Assembly: GCA_965222005.1 (NCBI GenBank)
Contig: OZ244935.1
Location: 2,728,001 to 2,792,000, forward strand
Direction: 5' to 3'
DNA length: 64,000 nucleotides
DNA from: CBDCTM01 sp965222005
GTDB taxonomy: Bacteria > Bacteroidota > Bacteroidia > Chitinophagales > Saprospiraceae
Shown: one piece after another, positions 44,886 through 51,379 of the stretch
Position numbering within the stretch: the first letter of the stretch is position 1
Layout: each line of letters starts with the position of its first letter
The notes under the pieces: generated by a model
Told to the model about the DNA's origin: nothing
The model's input: only the letters and a program-made list of their open reading frames with translations
Databases searched by the model: none
Program-made: the position numbers and the translations under genes

Positions 44886-45563
44886 GATCGTCCAATCGAT
44901 AGGTTCCAGCCCCTGGGCGATAAGCAAATCGTTTGTCTTGGAAAAGTGGCCATTGCCCAGAAAAGCATCGCCGGCCAGGGGAGAGGGATGGGCTGATTCG
45001 AGTACGTAGTGCTTCATTTCGTTGATCAGCGCTTTTTTCCCTTTGGCAAAATTGCCCCAAAGCAAAAATACAACTCCTTCTTTCTGATCGGAAATGATGC
45101 GTATCACGGCATCGGTAAATTGCTGCCATCCAATTTTTTTATGAGAGCCGGCCCGTTTATGTTCTACCGTGAGCATGGCGTTTAAGAGCAAAACCCCCTG
45201 TGCGGCCCAGGCGCTGAGGTCTCCGTGATTGGGGACGGGCATGCCCAGCTCATTGTGTAGCTCTTTGTACACATTGCGCAGCGAAGGGGGTACCCGCACT
45301 CCTTTGGGAACGGAAAAGCAAAGGCCCATCGCTTCGCCGGGATTGTGGTATGGATCCTGGCCGATGATGACGACTTTGAGCTGATCAAATGGCGTTTTGT
45401 TGAAAGCATTAAAAATGAGAGGCCCGGGTGGATAAATGGTTTTGCCCGCTTTTTTTTCGTTGACCAAAAATTTTTTTATCTGCCAGAAGTAAGCTTTTTC
45501 AAACTCTTCTGCCAGCACAGCTTTCCAACTTGCCTCAATCTGAACGGAGGATGCTTTACTCAT
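44880..45563 (-). CDS. ung: Uracil-DNA glycosylase, family 1
   Basis: 227 residues. It removes uracil from DNA in base-excision repair. Motifs: VVIIGQDPYHNPGEAMG with the catalytic Asp at residue 70, the LNAMLTVEHKRAGSH segment, VVFLLWGNFAKGKK, and the HPSPLAGDAF minor-groove loop with the catalytic His. Length and motif spacing are normal for Ung. The stop codon lies inside the last codons of the convergent gene. Start at 45563, with a gap of about 190 nt to the GIY-YIG/tRNA array. Confidence 0.96.
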   Translation of the reverse strand: MSKASSVQIEASWKAVLAEEFEKAYFWQIKKFLVNEKKAGKTIYPPGPLIFNAFNKTPFDQLKVVIIGQDPYHNPGEAMGLCFSVPKGVRVPPSLRNVYKELHNELGMPVPNHGDLSAWAAQGVLLLNAMLTVEHKRAGSHKKIGWQQFTDAVIRIISDQKEGVVFLLWGNFAKGKKALINEMKHYVLESAHPSPLAGDAFLGNGHFSKTNDLLIAQGLEPIDWTIS

Positions 45564-45702
45564 AGCCCAGGTATTAGTAGCATAGTGAAGGTAGTAATTA
45601 AATGGGAGGTAAAAGACATGAGCCGATCTATTCCTATCACTTGCTTACGGCATTTCGGCAGTTTATAGGTTTAGTACAAGCACAACTTTCAATTCTATCC
45701 GC

Positions 45703-45734
45703 TTGCAATTTACTGCCAAAAAGCCCTAAATTTG
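45703..45734 (+). promoter_or_regulatory. Promoter at the head of the tRNA-fragment/GIY-YIG array
   Basis: TTG at 45703-45705, a 21-nt spacer and TAAATTTG at 45727-45734 fit the Bacteroidota -33/-7 pattern. Transcription would start near 45741, about 10 nt before the first tRNA-Arg fragment, the leader length expected for a tRNA promoter. I infer it is the original tRNA-Arg promoter, now 1268 nt upstream of the intact tRNA. Confidence 0.65.
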
Positions 45735-45751
45735 CAGCGCACATGAAAAAT

Positions 45752-45766
45752 GGTCGCGTAGCTCAG
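45752..45766 (+). pseudogene. 5' fragment of tRNA-Arg(UCU), first of four
   Basis: The 15 nt match the acceptor 5' strand, positions 8-9, and the D-stem 5' strand plus AG of the intact tRNA at 47020. The others are at 46069-46083, 46386-46400 and 46703-46717. None is followed by the remaining tRNA body, so they cannot fold as tRNAs. Confidence 0.9.
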
Positions 45767-45815
45767 CCCGCCCGAGGCGGGTAAACTGGATATTTACCCA
45801 CCGTAGGAGGGGAGC

Positions 45816-46136
45816 ATGAAAAAGAGAAGAAAGATGTATTACGTATATGTTTTGAGGAGTGAAGAGCATGATCGCTTTTATGTTGGGATGACGGGCCAAT
45901 CCCCACATGGTCGGTTAAGAGAGCATAATAAAGGGAAGACCCGATCCACCAGGCCTTATGTGCCGTACAGTTTGTTCTTTTACGAAGCATGCCAAAGCAG
46001 GGGAGAAGCCCGGGAGCGAGAGAAATTTTATAAAAGTGGTCAGGGTCGGGAACTGATCAAAGAAAAATGGTCGCGTAGCTCAGCCCGCCCGAGGCGGGTA
46101 AACTGGATATTTACCCACCGTAGGAGGGGAGCATGA
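45816..46136 (+). CDS. GIY-YIG nuclease family protein, unit 1
   Basis: 106 residues. A URI/SLX1-like GIY-YIG domain: YVY at 9-11 and YVG at 22-24 stand for GIY..YIG, with GRLREHNKGK (Arg33/35, His37) and ARERE (Glu69) as the expected catalytic Arg and Glu region. Such single-domain proteins cut DNA or act as homing-type nucleases in some relatives. The start has a strong AGGAGG 5-9 nt upstream, unusual in Bacteroidota. Residues 85-106 (from WSRSSARPRR) are encoded by the next unit's tRNA fragment and palindromes, not by nuclease sequence. Its TGA overlaps the next ATG (ATGA), so translation may be coupled. The DNA target is not known. Confidence 0.85.
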   Translation: MKKRRKMYYVYVLRSEEHDRFYVGMTGQSPHGRLREHNKGKTRSTRPYVPYSLFFYEACQSRGEAREREKFYKSGQGRELIKEKWSRSSARPRRVNWIFTHRRRGA

Positions 46137-46453
46137 AAAAGAGAAGAAAGATGTATTACGTATATGTTTTGAGGAGTGAAGAGCATGATCGCTTTTATGT
46201 TGGGATGACGGGCCAATCCCCACATGGTCGGTTAAGAGAGCATAATAAAGGGAAGACCCGATCCACCAGGCCTTATGTGCCGTACAGTTTGTTCTTTTAC
46301 GAAGCATGCCAAAGCAGGGGAGAAGCCCGGGAGCGAGAGAAATTTTATAAAAGTGGTCAGGGCCGGGAACTGATCAAGGAAAAATGGTCGCGTAGCTCAG
46401 CCCGCCCGAGGCGGGTAAACTGGATATTTACCCACCGTAGGAGGGGAGCATGA
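46133..46453 (+). CDS. GIY-YIG nuclease family protein, unit 2
   Basis: Protein identical to unit 1. At DNA level it has GGC CGG and AAG GAA where units 1 and 3 have GGT CGG and AAA GAA, both silent. The start overlaps the unit 1 stop by 4 nt, and it ends in the same way into unit 3. Confidence 0.85.
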   Translation: MKKRRKMYYVYVLRSEEHDRFYVGMTGQSPHGRLREHNKGKTRSTRPYVPYSLFFYEACQSRGEAREREKFYKSGQGRELIKEKWSRSSARPRRVNWIFTHRRRGA

Positions 46454-46770
46454 AAAAGAGAAGAAAGATGTATTACGTATATGTTTTGAGGAGTGAAGAG
46501 CATGATCGCTTTTATGTTGGGATGACGGGCCAATCCCCACATGGTCGGTTAAGAGAGCATAATAAAGGGAAGACCCGATCCACCAGGCCTTATGTGCCGT
46601 ACAGTTTGTTCTTTTACGAAGCATGCCAAAGCAGGGGAGAAGCCCGGGAGCGAGAGAAATTTTATAAAAGTGGTCAGGGTCGGGAACTGATCAAAGAAAA
46701 ATGGTCGCGTAGCTCAGCCCGCCCGAGGCGGGTAAACTGGATATTTACCCACCGTAGGAGGGGAGCATGA
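46450..46770 (+). CDS. GIY-YIG nuclease family protein, unit 3
   Basis: Protein identical to units 1 and 2; DNA matches unit 1 at the two variable codons. Coupled by ATGA overlaps to units 2 and 4. The C-terminal 22 residues again come from the following unit's tRNA fragment and leader. Confidence 0.85.
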   Translation: MKKRRKMYYVYVLRSEEHDRFYVGMTGQSPHGRLREHNKGKTRSTRPYVPYSLFFYEACQSRGEAREREKFYKSGQGRELIKEKWSRSSARPRRVNWIFTHRRRGA

Positions 46771-47042
46771 AAAAGAGAAGAAAGATGTATTACGTATATG
46801 TTTTGAGGAGTGAAGAGCATGATCGCTTTTATGTTGGGATGACGGGCCAATCCCCACATGGTCGGTTAAGAGAGCATAATAAAGGGAAGACCCGATCCAC
46901 CAGGCCTTATGTGCCGTACAGTTTGTTCTTTTACGAAGCATGCCAAAGCAGGGGAGAAGCCCGGGAGCGAGAGAAATTTTATAAAAGTGGTCAGGGCCGG
47001 GAACTGATCAAGGAAAAATGGTCGCGTAGCTCAGCTGGATAG
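46767..47042 (+). CDS. GIY-YIG nuclease family protein, unit 4, overlaps tRNA-Arg
   Basis: 91 residues. Identical to the other units until the sequence enters the intact tRNA gene, where it ends WSRSSAG with the stop inside the D-arm (47040-47042). It therefore overlaps the first 23 nt of tRNA-Arg on the same strand. This shorter version probably reflects the ancestral state of a single unit, with the 22-residue tails of units 1-3 created by tandem duplication. Translation to this stop would run into the tRNA 5' end, so RNase P processing and translation of this message compete. Confidence 0.85.
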   Translation: MKKRRKMYYVYVLRSEEHDRFYVGMTGQSPHGRLREHNKGKTRSTRPYVPYSLFFYEACQSRGEAREREKFYKSGQGRELIKEKWSRSSAG

Positions 47043-47093
47043 AGCATCTGCCTTCTAAGCAGACGGTCCCAGGTTCGAATCCTGGCGCGATCA
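47020..47093 (+). tRNA. tRNA-Arg (anticodon UCU)
   Basis: A full cloverleaf: acceptor GGTCGCG/CGCGATC (one G-U), D-arm GCTC..GAGC, anticodon stem TCTGC/GCAGA with loop CTTCTAA (anticodon TCT at about 47053-47055), T-arm CCAGG-TTCGAAT-CCTGG, and discriminator A. CCA is not encoded; the next bases are CCC. It reads AGA/AGG codons. It has no promoter of its own nearby, because the preceding 1268 nt are GIY-YIG units, so it probably depends on the promoter at 45703 and on 5' processing. A terminator follows after 5 nt. Confidence 0.95.
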
Positions 47094-47098
47094 CCCTG

Positions 47099-47130
47099 GA
47101 GCCCTGGCGGTATTGCCGGGCTCTTTTTTT
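47099..47130 (+). terminator. Rho-independent terminator of tRNA-Arg
   Basis: GAGCCC (47099-47104) pairs with GGGCTC (47118-47123), and GGC with GCC inside, with one bulged T and a GGTATT loop. Seven T follow. This is a classical strong terminator, starting 5 nt after the tRNA. Confidence 0.9.
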
Positions 47131-47206
47131 ATGATGATCGGAGGACTATCCTCTTGGATTGGAAGGGGTGTAGCTTCTCAACTCACGCCCTTGCATGAGA
47201 CCCGAG

Positions 47207-49273
47207 CTAGATTTTAATAAAAATCTTTTCTTGCGATTTCCCCTTTGAGAAAGTCCTTAAATAATAGGATCCAGCGAATAGATGACTAACATTGACGTTT
47301 AAATTTTTAATTGAATGCATTTCCTTTTTAAGGACCAATTTTCCATTGCCATCCCATATTTCGAGCCTGTTTATCGGCACTTCAGAGAAAATGTGCAATT
47401 GCTCCTTTACAGGATTGGGATTGATACGGATGCCATTCCCCCACTCCAAAGTATTGTCGGTGGTAAGTATAATTTGTCCCTGAATAAATATTCCGTGACT
47501 TGGATTCAGGAAAATTCCTGAGCCGGTAGTTTGTTCCGCTATGGCACGAACCATATACCAATTGCCGGCTTGGTAAGCCGGGTCGGTAAAGCTGGTATTG
47601 GCAATTGGAGATGCACCTGTTATCTTTTGATAAATGCCGAATTCCTCATTGCTCTTATAGACATGGTAGCCAATCAGGTTTTCATCTGAAGATGCAAGCC
47701 ATTCAAGGGTGAATTCGGAAGTATTGTTGGCTACCTGTAAATCAGCAGGGGGGTAGGTTTGGTAGAGCCTCAAAGTGGGGTCGCCAAAAAAGTTGAAATG
47801 TGTACGATTCCACCAGTCAGAGCTATCCCATGGTTGCTCCACTTTTTCATAGATTTGATTGGTCGTATCATGATCCATGATAAATTTGCAGGCATAACCG
47901 AGCGGTTCGCCTACTCCTGCCTGATGAAAGACATTCACAGCAGTTGTAGTCCAAATTGCAATCAGGCACTTAGTGTCATAGCTTAGTATCTTTCTAATGG
48001 TACTTGCATGCCAATCTGAATTGGTATTGTTCGGCAAATCGCCGTAGCCAAAATTGCTCTGGTCACTACTGTAAACCAATGCATCCATACCGATGGTGTC
48101 CCATTCTGCCGTTAGGGGCACATATTGGTTGGACATATACCACAAAAAAGGCCCATTGTCCTTGACCCATTGATTGTGTCCTGGGTATGCGGCTATGCTG
48201 CTGTGGTACACATTACTACCACCCGATAAAGCGGGCAAACAGCGGTAAGAGGCATCGGTGGAATTTAAATATCCTGTTTCGTTGAAGGCAGTATTTTTTC
48301 CGATTTTCTGTTCATTAGAAATGTATCTGTAATTGTGAAGCCGGTCCAGATAAGTTTTCATGGCGGCAATTTCGCCTGGAGCCCATCCTGAAGTTATTCG
48401 GCGAAAACTTACTCTTCCAAATGCCATTTCCAATTCGGAAGGGATCTTATCCTGATCCCATTTGTAATCTCCGGGAATGTTTTTGGTCAATGTATGATAC
48501 AGAGCGGAGGTGTCATAGATCGCCGTATCCGTGAATATTCCGTCCATATCGGCATAATAACAGTCCGAGCCTCTTGCCCCTGTGGCATCAAAATGACCAT
48601 CGGGCGCCTGGAGCCCCTGCCCTGAGCGGGGGAGCGGAATATGACCCAATACGAAAAGCACTTTTGGTTTGTCATCTGAGGGGGCATTATGGTAGATTTC
48701 TGCGATAGAATCTTTTACACTCACCACTCTTTCCCCGTCTTCAAAATTAACATCGCCTTCGGCTATTATCAGTTCATTTACAAACCAGCCATCAGCGGTC
48801 AAGTCTCTTTTGAGTCGCAGAATTTCATCGGGCAATGCGTTGGGAAGGTCATCGGCAATAGCCAATATCATTTGTCCCCGGTAATCACTCTGGTCGTAAT
48901 AGATTGCTGCAGAAGCATAACCAATGGCATCGCCGTCGTTGTGTGTCCGCCTTATTTGATATTCCCATACTTCACCCAGGGCTACATCGGTATCAGTCCA
49001 CGATGTGGTTCCTGCTGGAAGATCATCAATCTGTAAGAGCCAGTCGGAACCCCCTCCATACAATTGTCGCCGATAGATGGTGGTTTGATGGGCATTGTTC
49101 ATCGCGGCATCTCTGAAATGGAGCGTAGCCGAAGCGGGATTTTTATTGATGGTGACATCTACCAGGCAAACCCGTTGACCATCAGTTCCATAATCAAAAG
49201 TTGCCTCAATTTGAGATAAAGAAGCCTTTGTGAAGATCAGGATGAATAGCGGGGTGAGGATGAAGATTCTCAT
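47207..49273 (-). CDS. T9SS-secreted protein, possibly C25 peptidase-like
   Basis: 688 residues with a signal peptide (about 1-20, ending LSQ). The central region has KVLFVLGHIPLPRSGQG, DCYYADMDGIFTDTA, SELEMAFGRVSF and HFNFFGDPTLRLY, a layout like gingipain/C25 proteins (VLLVGd.IP, DiDGDg, GRlp, GDPtl). The usual catalytic His and Cys pattern is not clear, so it may be inactive or only fold-related. A fibronectin-like segment (TLEWLASSDENLIGYHVYKS) and a C-terminal type A sorting domain (RINPNPVKEQLHIFS) follow, indicating export by T9SS. Confidence 0.75.
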   Translation of the reverse strand: MRIFILTPLFILIFTKASLSQIEATFDYGTDGQRVCLVDVTINKNPASATLHFRDAAMNNAHQTTIYRRQLYGGGSDWLLQIDDLPAGTTSWTDTDVALGEVWEYQIRRTHNDGDAIGYASAAIYYDQSDYRGQMILAIADDLPNALPDEILRLKRDLTADGWFVNELIIAEGDVNFEDGERVVSVKDSIAEIYHNAPSDDKPKVLFVLGHIPLPRSGQGLQAPDGHFDATGARGSDCYYADMDGIFTDTAIYDTSALYHTLTKNIPGDYKWDQDKIPSELEMAFGRVSFRRITSGWAPGEIAAMKTYLDRLHNYRYISNEQKIGKNTAFNETGYLNSTDASYRCLPALSGGSNVYHSSIAAYPGHNQWVKDNGPFLWYMSNQYVPLTAEWDTIGMDALVYSSDQSNFGYGDLPNNTNSDWHASTIRKILSYDTKCLIAIWTTTAVNVFHQAGVGEPLGYACKFIMDHDTTNQIYEKVEQPWDSSDWWNRTHFNFFGDPTLRLYQTYPPADLQVANNTSEFTLEWLASSDENLIGYHVYKSNEEFGIYQKITGASPIANTSFTDPAYQAGNWYMVRAIAEQTTGSGIFLNPSHGIFIQGQIILTTDNTLEWGNGIRINPNPVKEQLHIFSEVPINRLEIWDGNGKLVLKKEMHSIKNLNVNVSHLFAGSYYLRTFSKGKSQEKIFIKI

Positions 49274-49620
49274 TGCTTGTGTTTTTTGTAAGGACGTTAG
49301 GTGTTGAAAGAAATATTGTAAATGTAATAAATTGTTCGGTGCAACCTGGGCAATTGAAAATGCCCTGCGGCAGGTACGTGAAATTAGCTCAAAAATGGCG
49401 GCTTGAAACCCAATTAGACCAGGGAAATGAGAAAACGGATAAATAAAGAAAAGGTCATCCTGCCCATATGAAAGCTTTAACCGCTCCTGACAAAAAATGG
49501 ATCAAAAACTCAAGAAGAATGCTTGAAGCATCGGATCAACGGTGGTGGTTTTGAACATCGGGAACAACAGCATTACTTTCAATGCACCACCAAATATCGA
49601 AATCACTTTCCACAATGTCT
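49274..49620. other. Intergenic region, no gene seen
   Basis: 347 nt between the T9SS gene start and a decayed gene. No credible ORF, tRNA or terminator seen. A 28-codon frame (MKALTAPDKKWIKNSRR, from about 49468) is too short to call. It should hold the T9SS gene promoter on the minus strand, but no clear TAnnTTTG box was found. Confidence 0.5.
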
Positions 49621-50199
49621 TTACTTTGCAAAATCGAGGGATCGGATTTCTTCGATGTCTGCTTTTATCCAGGTCTGATAGCTTGGTGGGTAGCTTCTTA
49701 TTTTGTCGTGCATTTCCCTCATGCCGAACATGACTTTGGAGTTGCCTGGTGCTAAAGTTTTCAACTGACCTTTTGTGAATTGACCGATTTGATCCCCATT
49801 GCGGTATATGCTTATTTGGCATTTGCCATTAACATTTTTAAAAGTGGTTGCCATTTTCAGAAGGGTGTGGGTGTGTTCTTCTTTATAGCCAGGGCGGAGA
49901 TATTCCAAGCGTACATTCTCCTCACTAACCACCGACCAATAAGTATTAACGGCACTAAGCGAATAGATTCCGTTCACTTCTCCCAGTACAAGTCCATTTA
50001 AATAATCAGAGTTGTTGGTAGTAAAAGTCACCACAGATCCTCCTGTTAGATTCAAATCTTTTAGTCGTACAAAGGAGACGAGAGTTTTTTCAAACAAAGG
50101 AGGCCCGTGATAAGGTGCTGATGCAACGGGGCCGTCAATAGTTAAGCTGCTTGGCACTATATTTTTTGCTTCGTTCAATGAGCAGTCAAAGTGGCAGGA
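49621..50199 (-). pseudogene. Truncated LamG/lectin-like protein fragment
   Basis: About 193 codons are open from a stop at 50200-50202 to 49621. There is no ATG, no signal peptide and only TTG at 50178 as a possible start. The translation has beta-sandwich character resembling concanavalin/LamG domains of surface proteins: SLTIDGPVASAPYHGPP, CQISIYRNGDQIGQF, KADIEEIRSLDFAK. It looks like the 3' remnant of a larger exported protein whose 5' part was lost. A short functional protein from TTG is the alternative. Confidence 0.5.
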
Positions 50200-50255
50200 C
50201 TAAACTTGTTTTACAATTTTTGCGCACTGATAAATTCTATAATAAAATATATTTT

Positions 50256-50263
50256 TATCTTTG
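50256..50263 (+). promoter_or_regulatory. Candidate -7 box for the SPOR-like gene
   Basis: TATCTTTG matches TAnnTTTG, 57 nt before the ATG at 50321, in an A/T-rich stretch. The -33 TTG is not clear. Confidence 0.4.
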
Positions 50264-50320
50264 AATGCTGAGTTTAGATGATCATTTACTATTTTTTTTT
50301 TACACGAAAATCATTTTTTT

Positions 50321-51004
50321 ATGAGAACTGCACAAGTATTATCCACGCTGTGTTTATTCCTTTTTCTCGCATTGAGTTCATTTGCCCAGGCAAGTTATAA
50401 AGTACCCGCCATCCAATTAGCGGCATACGATAATTGGCAGCAATTAGAGAACAATAAACATAGGTTTGTCAAGTATTTCAACAAAATTGACTGGCCCGAG
50501 CATGTTTATACCGTAGCTGATCTAAGAACTGAAAGAGTCGGCAAATGGGTCAGAGTTTTTTTACTCCACGAAAATTGGCAGGTGAATGATCTTTTACTGA
50601 CTATACAAGCTCAACCTTATTTTAAGGATGCTTTTTTCAGAAATGTCAGAAAAGGGAATTTGATGGCTTATGCGACTCCCGCGGCCAAAAGTACAGGTAC
50701 TATACCGTCTGAATTTACGGCCAAGGGTAAAATGGTTGCCTCAAAAAACGATGCTTCCAAATACAAGATTCAATTGGGGGTTTTCAAGGAAAAAAAGTCG
50801 TTTGACTATATCGTTTCCAATTATGGCTTAGATATGGACGATGTTGAATATATGCTCAGCCATGATTTTACAACTGTGAAAAATAAGGTCTGTCGCCGAT
50901 ACTATTTTGGTTCGTATGACAACAAAGCCGATGCCCGGGCAATGCTTTGGGAATTGGAAGGAAAAACTAATAAAAAATTGCTTTTGAAAAAAATAAAAGG
51001 CTAA
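50321..51004 (+). CDS. Exported protein with two SPOR-like modules
   Basis: 227 residues with a signal peptide ending SFAQ. Two similar modules follow: about 28-110 (AIQLAAYDNWQQLENN.. VRVFLLHENW) and about 142-227 (KYKIQLGVFKEKKSFDY.. KVCRRYYFGSYDNKADARAM). Each has the IQLg.f..Y.G.y rhythm of SPOR/sporulation-related repeats, which bind denuded peptidoglycan. The whole mature protein is related to the C-terminal ~230 residues of the next gene. Periplasmic or outer-membrane associated (inference). No partner gene apart from that paralogue. Confidence 0.75.
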   Translation: MRTAQVLSTLCLFLFLALSSFAQASYKVPAIQLAAYDNWQQLENNKHRFVKYFNKIDWPEHVYTVADLRTERVGKWVRVFLLHENWQVNDLLLTIQAQPYFKDAFFRNVRKGNLMAYATPAAKSTGTIPSEFTAKGKMVASKNDASKYKIQLGVFKEKKSFDYIVSNYGLDMDDVEYMLSHDFTTVKNKVCRRYYFGSYDNKADARAMLWELEGKTNKKLLLKKIKG

Positions 51005-51379
51005 GCCAGGGTAGGGGATAGGACAAAACCTCTTGAGTGATTTACCCTGAATAAATAGCTAAGAAGAGGTTTTCGTCCATTCCAGTAGTTTGGCGGTTGG
51101 TTTGGGAAGTGAAAAATTGGAGCAATGCAAAGGCTTTTTCCACAGTGGTTGAGCATTTGATGAAAACATATATGCGAAATCCTGTTCGGTATGGATAGAG
51201 CTGACCTGAAAAGTGCTCGCTTGTTGTTTGTCTCACCTCCAATCGAACAAAAAGCATTGATACAATTCAGCATCGCATATACATCTATACCTAATTTTCC
51301 GAAAATCACCTTATCTAAAAAAGCCAGTTATTTCATATTTAATCCAAGAAGTTGTTTTAAAACTACTAACATTCTTATT
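51005..51379. other. Intergenic region with inverted repeat
   Basis: 375 nt. AAAACCTCTT (51025-51034) and AAGAGGTTTT (51064-51073) are a perfect 10-bp inverted repeat with a 29-nt loop, 20 nt after the upstream stop; it may slow transcription but has no typical T-run. An open frame runs from 51191 into the next gene but the signal peptide begins at 51380. No other gene seen. Confidence 0.55.

Larger units (their letters stand above)
45752..47019 (+). repeat. Four tandem 317-bp units, tRNA fragment plus GIY-YIG gene
   Basis: Units begin at 45752, 46069, 46386 and 46703. Each starts with GGTCGCGTAGCTCAG, the first 15 nt of the tRNA-Arg that begins at 47020. Then come about 50 nt of palindromes, a Shine-Dalgarno-like AGGAGGGG, and a GIY-YIG gene whose 3' end runs into the next unit. 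The preceding 7 nt (GAAAAAT) are also shared, making 22-nt direct repeats at all five junctions. Units are almost identical: only two silent differences were seen, in the pattern A-B-A-B. The array looks like a small element inserted in the tRNA D-arm and then amplified. Confidence 0.95.

Noticed and set aside
45763..45990. Repeated minus-strand frames (75 and 61 aa) in each array unit
   Set aside because: They mirror the GIY-YIG gene in another frame, lack family motifs and have no start context; the plus-strand frame has the motifs and a ribosome binding site.
45752..47019. CRISPR-like array
   Set aside because: Units are 317 bp, contain protein genes and lack alternating short repeats and unique spacers.
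49502..49822. Minus-strand frame of 106 aa
   Set aside because: Overlaps the decayed gene in another frame and has no recognisable features; the translation looks random and basic.
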